Source of the DNA: Telopea speciosissima
Lineage: Eukaryota > Streptophyta > Magnoliopsida > Proteales > Proteaceae
Reading direction: 5' to 3'
Length of the DNA: 64,000 nt
Assembly (NCBI RefSeq): GCF_018873765.1
Contig: NC_057926.1
Location: 37,990,946 to 38,054,945, forward strand
The translations under genes were made by a program, and so were the position numbers. The notes under the pieces are model-generated. The model saw only the letters and a program-made list of their open reading frames with translations, was not told the origin of the DNA and made no database searches. This document shows, one piece after another, positions 1 to 11,112 of the stretch; positions within the stretch are counted from its first letter, which is position 1; every line of letters starts with the position of its first letter.

Positions 1-1468
1 ATGAGCTGTAGAGGAAGCCGAATGCAAAGTAGAAGGCTGACCCGGGTCAAGTAAGTAGAGACCACCCTGCATCTTATCACCCCCAATCGTGCGCCTCGTC
101 TCCAGATCCTGTATGACACAATGAGAAGGGAAAAAAGTCAGTTTGCAGTTCAGATCTCTAGTTAGACTACTAATAGAGAGAAGGTTGGTAGAAAAGGATG
201 GAACATGCAAAACAGATTTTAATGAAAGGGTAGGTGAGCAGCATATGGAACCCTTCCCATTAATAGGAGAAAGGGAACCATTAGCTACTCGAACACTGTC
301 TTTGCCAGAAGATGGAGAATAAAGATGAAATACATGGGAGGAGCCAGTCATGTGGTCAGTGGCACCGGAATCTATAATCCAAGGACTGGATACAGCCGAT
401 GCACACAGACTATTGATTGGAGTACCTGAGGCAAAATTAGAACCAGGAGGGGCAGCAGGTGCAGATGCCGTAGTGGAGGCAGCGGAAGAGGCCTGTAGCA
501 TGCGACGGAAAGCTAGGAGCTCATCCTGAGTAAGCCCAATGTCAGATGAAGGGGCAGCAGCAGCAGTAGTAGGAGAATCAGCCATATGAGCCTTGGGCTT
601 AAACTTCCCACGGGCTTTCTTTTCCTCAAAATCAGCAGGCTTCCCATGGAGCTTCCAGCATTGAGCCTTAGTATGATAGAGCCTGTTGCAGTGTTCACAC
701 TTGACAGGACCTTTAGGGATAGCAGTACCACCATCAGTAGTGGTAAGAGAAGGAGTACTGGAAGCAACCTGCAAGGTGGATCGATCAACAGTAGAGGAAT
801 GCAGCATAGCAGCCTGACGAGATTCCTCATTATGAACCAAGGCAAAGGCCTGCTCTAGGGATGGAAAAGGGGACTGCCCAAGTACTTGCACCCGAATAGG
901 ATCAAACTCCATATTTAGTCCAGCCAAAAAATCATAGACACGTATTGTGTCAACGTGTTTGCAATAGGCAGCGGATCGATGAGCGAGAGGGCTGATAGTC
1001 GGAGTAATGATCCAATTGCTGCCACATGTTCTTGAGGGCAGCATAGCATTTGGAGACAGAGAACTCCTATTGGGTAGTGGCATTAGCCTTCTTTCTAATC
1101 TCATAGACCTGTGCATCATTCCCCGTGCGACTATAAGTCTCTTTGGCACCATTCCAGATAGTATGGGCGGTGTCCAGTAGAAGAAAATTGTCTGAAATAT
1201 CCCCTTGCATAGAATGGATCAAGTAGGACATCACCATCGGATCATTAGATAACCACTTGTTGAGCTGAGAACCCTCTTCCACTGGTTTAGTTGTTGTCCC
1301 AAGAAGATGGCCAGTGAGGCCACGGCCAGCTACTGTCAAATAGGTAGACCGAGACCACTTCAGGTAGTTAGAGCCATCAAGTTTGATTGGGGCAGCAAGG
1401 GGAAGAAAATCAGTCCGGGGCTGGCCATCAATGCCAGAAGAGGCCGAAGAAGAATCTGAACCAGTCAT
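1..1468 (-). pseudogene. copia gag and protease, decayed
   Basis: Translation from the ATG at 1468 starts MTGSDSSSASSG and runs into the typical plant copia gag domain (LDGSNYLKWSRS, then a WLSNDPMVMSYLIHSMQ stretch). A TAG at 1067-1069 stops the frame after KANATTQ. Similarity continues past it, with a further frame change around 950. A CCHC zinc knuckle of the form C-x2-C-x4-H-x4-C (CEHCNRLYHTKAQC) lies near 660-700. The retroviral-type aspartic protease motif DSGATDHM is encoded at 349-372. Gag packages the RNA and protease cuts the polyprotein; here both are relics. The end of the gene is beyond the window. Confidence 0.88.
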
Positions 1469-2084
1469 TGCAGTAGGTAACCAATCTTCTATGAAGCAGC
1501 AAACAACCAAAAAATATCCAAAAAAAAAAAAATTCTGGAATCGACCCCCAATAGAAGAGAGCTGTATTGGAGCAAAAAATCTCAGATATGTAGGCTGGGA
1601 ATGATGTCGAATGAAGGCAGCAAGGGTGCCAATCAGATGCAGCAGGAACCAGCAGCCCAACCCCAAGATCGATTAATGTCCGGGTTTTGAAAAAAACCCT
1701 GAGAAGAGAGATCGATAAGGGGCTGGGGTCTTCAACCAATCTGATGAAGGGAATAGGGGCTGAGAACAATATCAAATAAAGATCCCACAATAGAAGATGC
1801 AGCCGAAATAGATGTAGAGGCCTGATCTCCAAAAAAAAATAGGAATCTTCAAATCGCAGACAGTTCTTCAGCTCCACTCGATCCAAAAAAGAGGCATAAA
1901 AAAGGAGGTATGTTGGGGCAGCAGGTAGATCATTACGATCACCTCAGTAGTGCTGCCCTGATGCGAGAAGAAGAACCAAAAGAAAGGAAGAAAGTAGAAG
2001 GGAAGAAGCTCGATGGAGGGAAGGAGAAAAAAAAAATTGAAGGGAGGGAGGTGGGTTTTGAAAACCTTGATCAGAGTGTATTTG

Positions 2085-2096
2085 GCTTTGATGCCA
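2085..2096 (-). other. copia primer binding site
   Basis: On the minus strand the bases directly after the LTR read TGGCATCAAAGC, two changes from TGGTATCAGAGC, the usual plant sequence complementary to the 3' end of initiator methionine tRNA. This site primes minus-strand cDNA synthesis. Confidence 0.85.
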
Positions 2097-2334
2097 TGTT
2101 AACAAAACAGGAATTTCATGAATGGCTTGAATGATCAATGAGATCAGTCAAGCTCTCTATTTATAATAATAATAATAATAAAAGAGATTACAAAGGAAAC
2201 ACTGCTCATGACATTGTTCACGTGAACAGTGTCACAGCCCAAATTACAATTCTACCCTTGTTCAAGAGTACATAAATAAAGCATAAATAAAATACCAAAA
2301 ATACCCTTATAATATCGGGTAACACATCTCAACA
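2097..2334 (-). repeat. copia 5' LTR
   Basis: On the minus strand this 238-bp segment starts TGTTGAGATGTG and ends GTTAACA, followed at once by the primer site. It contains a TATA-like TATAAATAGAGAGC on the minus strand near 2150-2165, preceded by a (TTA)n run. It would have been promoter and polyadenylation region of the element. Confidence 0.85.
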
Positions 2335-3664
2335 ATCATGTTATCAGGTCACAGCATGTCATTCTTTATAACTATTTTTGGCACAATGTGGTCATGTTTT
2401 TCTGGAAGGTTATGCAAAAGCTCAAAAAAATTGGTCCTTCTAGTTAGTCTAGTTCAGTATACTCAAAATATTATCCTAAATCTGTTCCAAATCTTGTGTT
2501 TTTTTTTTGGGGGGGGGGGGAGGGGGGTTGAGAGAGAATGGGCAGAGCATAATTTTTAAGCAATACAAAGGGAAAAAAAAGAATTATCAGAAGGAAAATT
2601 GCATTAACGTAGGAGTCATTCCTTTTGGTGAGACTTGCAGGTACCTACCAACTATAAACTATAACTCAAAAGGCATTTTTTATGACTGGTAGCTCCCTCC
2701 AGCTGGGTATCGAAAACATCCATGGGGCTCTGTAACACAGTAACTATCTCATTGCTGTAATTACTCCTGGAAGCCCAAAATGAGTACTGTATTGGTCTCG
2801 CTCCATGTTTGATGAAATTTCAATACGAGGGTTGAAGAATTTTCCTGATTTCCTTTGGAAGCTTATTCCTTTCCTACGACATAGATTTTTTTCTGATATT
2901 AACTGCATTGGTAGAGTCATATTGAGTATTCACATGATATAGGTTTTTGAGGATCTCAAGCTACAAGCCTGTAAGCATGGAACCTCATGGATGGAGTTTT
3001 TGATAATATTATTGTAAAATTTAGTTAAAGCCTCCCTCTCCATTCCACTGTGAAACATTTTCCATCTCCTATGGGTGCATCCTTGCTAGTTCCCAGTTGG
3101 CTCTTCAATGTGCTTGCTGTGAACCCAACAGAGTCCTCATTATGACTGAGTGAGGCATTGTAATTCTACAACTTTGTCCAGGATTGATATTCTCTACATG
3201 CTAGGATGCTCAGATTGATGCATCAAGTTTGTGCAAAATAATCTTGTTGATACAAGATTTCTCTCGAAGACAAAAGACAACTGTTGCAGTTGTTTGGTAC
3301 CCTGCCAGTATGTTGCAGGTGTCCCAGGAGCTCATGGGATTTGACTCTCCTGTCTTTACCAAGCACATTAAGGCGCCCCTTTTTACTCCTCGCCTCGTCC
3401 CCCCTCTTGTAGCTCCTTGTGGAGTAATGTTGTGTACTCCCTGGGGGTGATAGGTAGTATAGGACAGGTTATCCCCCCCTCCCCCTGAAAAAAATGAAAG
3501 AAAAATACGAGACTACACTCAATGGTGGCTGTTGAGAAAATCTTATATTTATTTTGCCTAACATTGAGAGGATCTCCTTTCCTCTGAAATATTTTCATCC
3601 TTTCCAAGAACCATTTCGGCTCCTATCCAGCTCCAGAAATGCTTCTTGTTATACTGGATTATTT
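2335..3664. other. intergenic, no gene seen
   Basis: No coding region could be supported. The stretch holds a poly-T/poly-G run near 2500-2525 and AT-rich sequence. Short open frames here have no recognisable domain. Confidence 0.6.
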
Positions 3665-3793
3665 CATAGTTGTTAAGGTGCCTAGGCGAACCAAGGCGGT
3701 TGAGGGGGCTAAAAAACAAGGTGACACCAAGGCGACCAAGGCGTCACCAGAAATCAAGGCGTGAGCAAGGCGCCTGGATGCCTTGACAACTAT
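3665..3793. mobile_element. 129-bp palindromic MITE with 9-bp target duplication
   Basis: The ends are inverted repeats (CATAGTTGTTAAGG at the left, CCTTGACAACTAT at the right) around a GGCG-rich core built of short GGCGxxxxAAGG-like repeats. A perfect 9-bp direct repeat, GGATTATTT, flanks it (3656-3664 and 3794-3802). A 9-bp duplication is typical of Mutator-like elements. A related copy lies at 41086-41220 inside intron 4 of the NERD gene. Confidence 0.8.
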
Positions 3794-5367
3794 GGATTAT
3801 TTTGGGACTAGTTGCACAAATTTTCAATTTGTTTTAAGACTTGTGACTGATTTATTTCTAGTGGCAGCAGTGCATTGAAATGAGGACTACTTCTAACTAC
3901 AGACCAATTGATCTTTATAAGTTTTGAATTTGTGCTTTCTGAGTACTGGGGATATTAAATCAGATTGGTCCAGATGACCTTGAGCTTTTTTAAATCTAAT
4001 AAACTCTTAGCTTACAGCATTTGTGTTCAGTTCTGAAGTTATCTCATCTGAAATAAATGGTCAAATGTGGCTCAGACAGTAGTTTACATCCCTCCAAATT
4101 GATGTAAGATCCCATAGCAACTAGTTGGAATGCTTCATCTATCTGAAAGAGTAGTTGATTCCTGAAATTTGTATCGTAACCGAGCTATGTTTAGTCTGTT
4201 TCACATCTATATCAACATCATTGCTCATGATGGGCAACAATTCAAATTTCGAATTTCAAAATCTCCAGTACCAGGCAGATTAGTTGGCTCTGAATTTAGG
4301 CAGAAATTGGGTTTCAGTTAACTAAGCCAGAACAATTTAGTTCAACAGTTTGAGAACTCTGAAATAAGGGTGCCAAAAGCCCCTAAAAGTGCTGTGTTGT
4401 TCATATGAGGGGTTTTTTGTTTTGTTTGGGGGGGGGGGGGTGGTTGTGTCTGTGTGTTAACGAAGGGGAGATTTATTTAAGTAGAAGTACCATCCATGTA
4501 AAGAATGAAACTAACCACTAAGACTAAGGATTAAAAGAGCGAAATCGGGATCCAGATTGGAATCTGTCTGTATTGGCCTACTTTGGAATTGGCTTGGATC
4601 GGCAACATAATAATAAATAAAAAAAGGACGGTTTCTCTGGTTCTCCCTCTTCCTCTCTCTCTCCTTCCCTTCCCCTCTTGCCATCACTGCGCCGCCTCCC
4701 TGCAAGTCCTCGACTCTCTCTCTCCGGCTCCACTGCCCTCTCCCGCTGCAAGGCTACAACACCCCACCGTGGCCTCACACCCTCTCTGTTGCTCTCTCTC
4801 CCACTAACACCCCTGCCTCACCTGTCTGTTTCGGGCTTAGGGCTGATAGACGGTTCCATCAATTTAAAGAGTTGATCGACAACTAGGCAACAGATTAAAT
4901 CAAGGTACGATTTAATCAAATGGTGAGGCACACAAGCACACACGATAGAGATTGGGCTTGTATGGTATGCCGCGATTGAAGCCCTCCTCAGCCTTTGTGT
5001 CCCTTCGCATAGAGCCCCCACCTCGCCACCTCCAGGCTTCCTCGAGCCCCCATCATGGTTCCCTTAATTGCAGTATGATTCTAGCCCTTTTGGGTTTTTT
5101 TTTTCTTCCTGGTGTTGGGATCTGTGGTGGATTAGTCAGTACTTAGGTTTTGGCTGCGGAATCATTTCAGCAGTACGGTGAGACGCCATGGCTGGCAACT
5201 TCCTGTTCACACTTTCTTTAGTGCTTTAGTTTTGCTCCCTTTCTCTCCAGATTCCCCTCCCCATCCCCTGGCACAGGCGGCAATCCCACTCCCTTCTCCT
5301 TCTCGGTTATTCCAGAAGCCTCACATGAGGCTTCCGCGTAAACATTTTTTTTTTTTGAGGGAGGACG
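3794..5367. other. intergenic, no gene seen; CT-rich patch
   Basis: No gene supported. A strongly CT-rich block at about 4635-4810 resembles a 5' leader or LTR piece, but I found no adjoining coding exon. A poly-T/poly-G run lies near 4415-4445. Confidence 0.5.
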
Positions 5368-5552
5368 GGGGGGAAGAACGCTGACCGGTCTCGTGGTTCC
5401 TGTGCCCAGACACAGGAGCTTTTGAAAAGACTGCTCAACCCCCTGTGAAATCGAAAATCCCACCCAAACCAATGTTTTGTGTGCACTCTCATTGGCTCTC
5501 GTGCTGGTGCAGGGGCTACATGACTGGTTAGTGTTCTGATTCTTCCATCAAC
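5368..5552. mobile_element. MITE, GAACGCTGACC-type ends
   Basis: Left end GAACGCTGACCGGTCTCGTGG is imperfectly repeated in inverted form at the right end (GAACACTAACCAGTCATGTAG on the minus strand). Inside is a CCTGTGCCCAGACACAGG palindrome and a TGTGTGCACTCTCATTGG motif that recurs near 10095 and 11885. Related ends occur near 20566 and 48955. There is no coding capacity; exact limits are approximate. Confidence 0.6.
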
Positions 5553-7861
5553 CCCAAAAAAAAAAAAAAAAAAAAAACTGCAATAGCCAGACATGTATGT
5601 GTCCACTTCATGCAAATGTTCTATTCTCCTTTCTTTCACCCTTCCATATATCCACATCCCTTTATTTTTGTTTCACGACCTATAATCAGATTGATTTTTT
5701 CTTTATGCAAAATACTTTTCTGTTGCTACAACGATATGATCGATACATCATATAATGACTGCTTCCTTGGATCCAGATAATACGAAGTAATGAGCTGGTT
5801 ATTAGTTCATACTATGGGCAGGTCCTTTTTTTGAATTCTAGCCCTACCCCCACCCCCCCAAAAAAAAAAACGACGAGTCGTGACTATGACAAATCATCCA
5901 GTAATATTTAGGCTGTTCCTAAAAACAGGCCCTATGGGCAAGGTTTAAAAAATCTGAATTGAATCGGCGGAATCAGCTGATTTGAATCAGAATCGTGCCT
6001 GAACCCAAGTACTTCAATTATCCACAGGAAAAACTGAAGCGGTCGAAAATGCAGACAGGTTATGTTTTTTAACCAGCAAAAATTCAGTAACCCAGCAGGC
6101 TAGATCCACAAGATTCTTGAGCCAAAAACTTCAAAATTTGAGATCTAAGGATATTTACTCTCCTTGTCCCCTTTTCTGGGTGGAGTAGTTGATTCTGGCC
6201 ACTTCTGTTGTATTCAGATTGGAATCACCTTAGAATCCCGGCAGGCTGGTCCTGTTCCTGAGTCTGCTTTTTAATATAGGCTGCTAAAATTTGAATGGTT
6301 AGATTACAGTAGCTAGGTTTCTAGTTAGCTTTCATACCAAGGAGTTCTTAAACTGATGTAAACCCAAAATACTTGCACATAATTTCTTATTTAAAATATT
6401 CTCAGAAAGGAGGATTCCTCACCACCACCACCACCCCTTGGTTAAAAAGGAAGATTTCTTTACCCATGGGAGGTGGCTGCTCTGCTAAAAAGCTTCATTA
6501 GAATGTAAAATGGTCGCACATGGTTCTGTTATCACCTAGGTATATTTGCTATATCAATCAACTAGCCAGTTAGTCCATATATTTAGAATTGCTCTCATAA
6601 TTTGTTCGATCCTGTTAGCAAAATCTTCATTGTACATCCCTTTCCCAATGTGACATTACTAATTGGCTATGTTGGCGTTTGAATTGGTGTGCAAATTGTG
6701 TATCATTTTATTTTTCTCTGATTGTATTTATTATTGATGTGATGTACATTGCAGCATTTGTGGCCAAATTTATGAGCATCTATAAAGGATTCCTCATTGC
6801 AACATTCGGGTGAAGAGTAAGAAGACCCAAAAATTCTGCCCCGGACTTTCAAATTCAAATATCTTATGCATCCAATATCATATGTACTTTGTGCCATTGG
6901 CAAGTTTCCTTTGATATATCTCTAATTGTGACAATTTCTCTCCCTTGCATTTGGAAGAGCAGTGTCTCTAAGATTGGAATCGATCTTTTCTATTGTTGGT
7001 TCATCCACTTGATACATCTTTACAACTAAAGTTCCATACTCCCTGCTTTTCAAAGTTTATTTTTGTTTTTTTTTCTTTCTTTCTTTCTCTACTAGAGGAA
7101 TCTGTGATGACTCCCACATGTTATTTTTCCTACACTGAATGCTCTGCTCCATTTCCAAGGGCTCAAGGGGTGACATATCGGTGCTTGTAAATTGCTTTAA
7201 TTTTACTTGGTCTGATCCTGTCCTTACCTGCTCTCCCCATTTTCTCTTCTTTGCCTCCCCGCACCCCATCCCTTCCCCCCCCCCCCCCCCAAAAAAAAAA
7301 TCAAAATAAATAAATGTATAAAAAAAAAGAAACATAATTCAGAACCCATTCTCTCTTTCATGTTATATAAGTTTGTGGCAATACTAATAGCATTTGCCTG
7401 AAATTTATGGTTTTTCTCGGGTCTAGAAAGCTCTAAGTAAACCCCCTTTTATTTAGATGACCTTGAAAGTATAATAATTAGATGGAAACGGTTCTCCTTC
7501 AGCCATGGAAAGGAGAATCCCTTGGCCAAGGAATTTGGATGGTGTTCAAAGGCTATCAAGAACAGTAAAGTGGGGTATCATCGACTTCGTACGATGGGTG
7601 TAGTTTTAGAAAACTCCCCTAATCAGATTTCCCCTTTTTCACCTTAAAAACCACCAAGGAGTCCTTGAGGATTGATCAATCTCATGCGAGTAACAGGAGT
7701 TACTTAAAAAACTAACACAGCTGTCTAAAATTCCGCAAATTGTTCTCTTCATTCTTACAAGATTATGCCAACTCCTTGAAAACTACCAAGTTTAGGACAA
7801 CTTCAATTGACCTCTGAAGGAGGAGAAGAGAATCATTATATTATCTCTGCAAAATAACAAA
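5553..7861. other. intergenic, no gene seen
   Basis: AT-rich, with homopolymer runs (poly-A at about 5558-5577, poly-C/poly-A near 7277-7300). No frame had recognisable domains. It ends in the 3' flank of the RING-H2 gene. Confidence 0.55.
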
Positions 7862-8079
7862 AATTGGTGGAAATGGTTTTCCTCCAGCTGTGACTGGAGC
7901 TGGAAGGTCCAGCCCCGCTAAATGACAGCAAAAACAGGGGTGGGCTGGTCATTTTACAGGTGGGTTCACCTGGGGCCCACATGTGAAATGACCAAACCCC
8001 CTGTTTTTGGGGTGGTTTCCGAGCGCTGGACCCTCCAGCTCCCGCCACGGCTGGAGGAGAGCCAGATCCAAAATTGGTA
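7862..8079. mobile_element. foldback MITE in the 3' flank of the RING-H2 gene
   Basis: The left arm (CCTCCAGC, GGAGCTGGAAGGTCCAGC) is matched by an inverted right arm (GCTGGACCCTCCAGC, CTGGAGGAGAGCC). A second inner palindrome sits around TGACCAxxCCCCCTGTTTTT. It ends about 36 bases past the stop codon of the RING-H2 gene, so it is probably in the transcript's 3' UTR. No clear target duplication was read. Confidence 0.65.
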
Positions 8080-8115
8080 CCCATCACCGAGAAAAAAGAA
8101 GGGGGAAAGTAGAAT

Positions 8116-9090
8116 CTACACTATAGTTGCATTGCCACAGGACAGTTGAGCCAAGTTCGGTTTGGGGAACCGGCACAAGGCAATACTACTGGTATACTCT
8201 CCATATGTGGTGGAACTTCCTGTCTTCTTATGATGATGATGATGATGATCCGGTGATCTCAACGTATTCCGATCGTTGTCATCTGGTACATCAACATGTA
8301 TGATGGAATGCCCTGTACTGTGGCACCTTGAAAATCTCTGAACTACCATCTCTTCCCCACCTTCTTGTCCTCCTCCATCTAAACTAGTCATTGTACCACC
8401 ACCCTCATGGCTATCTCCCCCCTCCACCACCACCACCACCACCTCATTCCCATGCTCTTCATCTTCCTTTGAGGTGGACAAAATATTATTGTCTTCTCTG
8501 ATTGTTGCCTCGCTAATCTCTTGCTGCTGCTGCTGCTGGTCATGATTCTGATTCTGATCCGGTGTTGGTGATGGTGGTGGTGGATTCGTGTCTTCATTAT
8601 TGTTTTCCACTGGAGGAAGGGGGCTTCTCCGGCAAATTGGGCATGTGGTATGGTTTTCAAACCATTGGTCTATGCATTCTGTATGGAAGACATGGTTGCA
8701 AATAGTCAATAGCCGAAGCTCATCATTGTCTTCAAATTCAGATAAACACACAGCACATTCAAGAACAATCTTATTGTCCTGGATATTCTTCACTGAGGAA
8801 TAAACAAGGGTAGGGAATGTAGCAATGATTGAAGGGTCAAGGCCAGTATTAGCAGCAGGATTTGGATTTGGTTCTACGGTGGCATTCCCGGAATGGGTAA
8901 GCCGAAAATTCGACAAATGCACTAGGTATCCCATAAAGAATCGGCAGAGGTAGATGGAGAAGAAGCTTGCAAAGAAGAAAACAAGAATGACAATAGTGAG
9001 AGTTGCTGTTAATGATGGTGCAGCGTAATGTGAATGTGATTGATGAGGTGAATAATTGGGTGGTGCTGTGAAATCAAAATTTGTCGACAT
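8116..9090 (-). CDS. ATL-family RING-H2 E3 ubiquitin ligase
   Basis: An intact, intronless 324-residue frame. Order: a His/Pro-rich N-terminus, one hydrophobic membrane segment (about 26-50), the ATL signature GLD (83-85), then a canonical RING-H2 finger. Metal ligands are C112, C115, C131, H133, H136, C139, C150, C153, with the conserved Trp at 143, giving C-x2-C-x15-C-x-H-x2-H-x2-C-x10-C-x2-C. The C-terminal half is low complexity (poly-Gln, poly-Val, poly-His) but keeps QRFSRCHSTGHS, typical of ATL proteins. Known ATL proteins are membrane-anchored E3 ligases that receive an E2 through the RING; many act in defence or sugar/nitrogen responses. The target here is unknown. The start fits: nothing in frame upstream is conserved and the next Met is past the membrane segment. 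Confidence 0.93.
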   Translation of the reverse strand: MSTNFDFTAPPNYSPHQSHSHYAAPSLTATLTIVILVFFFASFFSIYLCRFFMGYLVHLSNFRLTHSGNATVEPNPNPAANTGLDPSIIATFPTLVYSSVKNIQDNKIVLECAVCLSEFEDNDELRLLTICNHVFHTECIDQWFENHTTCPICRRSPLPPVENNNEDTNPPPPSPTPDQNQNHDQQQQQQEISEATIREDNNILSTSKEDEEHGNEVVVVVVEGGDSHEGGGTMTSLDGGGQEGGEEMVVQRFSRCHSTGHSIIHVDVPDDNDRNTLRSPDHHHHHHKKTGSSTTYGEYTSSIALCRFPKPNLAQLSCGNATIV

Positions 9091-10557
9091 TGCCTGAAAT
9101 CATCAGCTTTAGATAATAGGCCGGCCGGATCTTATAAGATTCTCCGGCCTTTGAGTTTGCATGGAATAAAACAGAAGCAGAAAAACGGAAAAATAATAAG
9201 AAGAAGAAGAAGCAGAAGCTATGTTTGAGGAGAAAATGAAGTTCGTCAAAGAACAAGCAAGTACTCTTGCATGGCATTTGTTGGTTTGCGCTTCTTTATT
9301 TTTGCCTTTTTCTTTTCTTCTTCTCTCTCTTTTTAGAATTTAGCAAATTTATATGCTAACATGGCATTTGTTCGTTTCTCCTTTGCGGTGATGACCAAAG
9401 TCCTTGAGCGAGTCGCTTGTGAGAGGAAAACCAGAGAAATTATAAAAAAAAAATAAATTTGGGCAAGAGAATGCTAATTGGTCGTGTGATCTCGGCACCA
9501 GCATGGTAATGAAAGTACGTATAGAGATATTGGTTTGGATGTGATTTGCAATTCCATCGAGACTAAACGGTCTTTTTACGCACAAAGACATGAGTTTGTG
9601 TTTATGCATAGAACCATGCTGACCAATAAGTGTTCCTTTTGTCACAAACTGAAGGAGGTTGACAATTAAGTCCTCATGTCAATTCTTTTCATTTAAAATA
9701 TTTCATTTTTTTTAGAAAATACTTATTGACCACTTGCCCACCAAAATAGGATTCTGTTTCGGAAATTATGATAGTCCTAGCCTAAAATAGAATTTTGTTT
9801 GGTAAATTAATGGTTTTCCTTCTACCTCAGTGGTAGGCGGCTAGACTGTTGGGACTAGCGTAAGTCCAGGTAAGGTCTAGAGTTTGACCCTCCTACCCCC
9901 GCCCTCTCACCCATCTTGAAATAGTAGTAGCAGTAGTAATATAGTAGTGTAGTAATAAGTGGGTCTCCGTCTGGCTCTGACAAGGGGCCTAGCACAAAAA
10001 AGAAAGACAGAGAAAAAGAAAATTGCTTAGTCATGTACCCCTGAAATGACTCCCTTGTCTTTCTACAAAATGAAAAAATCCCCTTAATCAATGCCCCTGT
10101 GTGTGCTCTCATTGAACTCCACGTTGGTCTAGGGGTCACGCAATTAGGAAGCAAAACCTTCCTTCAAAAAAATTGATGGGTTTTGAAAATGGAAAAATGG
10201 TTTTCTAACTCCGTTTTATTATCTTTGCTTGAAGGCTCCTCCTTTCCAAAACGCATGAAGAAATATAAATATATAATGTTATCATCCACACTAATGTAGT
10301 AGTTGTTCTACTGGAAAATCTATCCACAAAGTACCTTTCTGATAAGAATTTGTGGGGGGAAGCCATTCTCTCCATGGTTTTAGTGCACGGTATCGGAACG
10401 GGTATCGGTCAACCTAGAAATTGATACGATATCGGCGTGGGCCAACATGTATATCTTTCCCCCATCTTTAAAATAAATCATATGGTAGCTTTGTTAGCAC
10501 TCTTCTTAAACATGTCCATAGACATACTTTTTCAACTTAACCCAACTTTGCTACATG
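9091..10557. other. upstream of RING-H2 gene; no other gene
   Basis: Bases up to about 9350 are the likely promoter and 5' leader of the minus-strand RING-H2 gene, with TTCTTCTTC-rich sequence. Beyond that no gene is supported. Around 9810-10160 is a decayed repeat with the TGTGTGCTCTCATTG motif seen in other small elements here. 10380-10440 carries a CGGTATCGGAACGGGTATCG repeat. Confidence 0.5.
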
Positions 10558-10996
10558 TCAATATCTAGGGGCACACCATTGTCTCTAAGGAACTTGGCAA
10601 AATAGTCCCGTAACTTTGGGAGAAGGGATGCCTCCTCATAAAGGGGGTCAGAGGGACCAGGCCTATGCAATTGTTTACCAAAAACACAGGTCTCCACAAA
10701 GTTGTAAGACAATGTATGGGGGCTTACGCCTGCCCAGTGCCAGAAAGTCAAGAAAGTTGGCGACCTGATGATAGGGGAGCCGGCAATCGAAGCCTCGGTG
10801 TAAGGCGACTGTAACTATAACAGTTTTAAGGTAGCGAAATTCCTTATCGGGTAAATTTCTACTTGCATGAAAGGCATAACGATCTGACATTGCCTCGCTC
10901 GATGAAATAGACATGTTTGTGAAGATAAGGACTACCTAGACATGGACAGAAAGATCTTATGAAGCTTTGCTGTTTCCTAGGATTGGCTTGAAAATT
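10558..10996 (+). pseudogene. plastid 23S rRNA fragment in nuclear DNA (NUPT)
   Basis: About 440 bases match the central part of plastid 23S rRNA: CTCTAAGGAACTTGGCAAAA, then CAGGTCTCCACAAAG, GGGGCTTACGCCTGCCCAGT, TAACTATAACAGTTTTAAGG (normally ACGGTCCTAAGG), GGTAGCGAAATTCCTTATCG, GAAATAGACATGTTTGTGAA, and TATGAAGCTTTGCTGT. Most differences from the expected rRNA are C-to-T or G-to-A, as when inserted organelle DNA is methylated and decays, plus a short deletion near 10885-10895. It is not a functional rRNA gene. A mitochondrial origin is less likely but was not excluded by alignment. Confidence 0.85.
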
Positions 10997-11112
10997 GTCA
11001 GGAAGTCACAATTGAAGACATGATGAAAAGAGACTTACACATGGTGGAGGCATATGATTGAAATGGATTGCTCAGATTGATATGACCAATCTAGAGTATA
11101 CTCCATCTATTT

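Larger units (their letters stand above)
1..2334 (-). mobile_element. Ty1/copia retrotransposon, 5' portion
   Basis: This is the 5' end of a copia-type LTR retrotransposon read right to left: LTR (2334-2097), initiator-tRNA-Met-like primer site (2096-2085), a leader of about 600 bases, then gag and the start of pol (1468 leftwards). Zinc knuckle and aspartic protease motifs are visible and the element continues off the left edge. The coding part has an in-frame stop and a frame change, so this copy is dead. The flank right of the LTR begins ATCAT (2335-2339), the expected place of a 5-bp target duplication whose partner is outside the window. Confidence 0.9.

Noticed and set aside
513..858. 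Overlapping frames on both strands within the copia relic
   Set aside because: The third frame carries the real gag zinc knuckle and protease motifs; these are shadows.
4583..4875. Pro/Ser/Leu-rich frames in CT-rich DNA
   Set aside because: Low-complexity CT repeats give such frames by chance; no splice or domain support.
10551..10914. Minus-strand open frames of 66-79 residues
   Set aside because: They are antisense to the plastid 23S rRNA relic.
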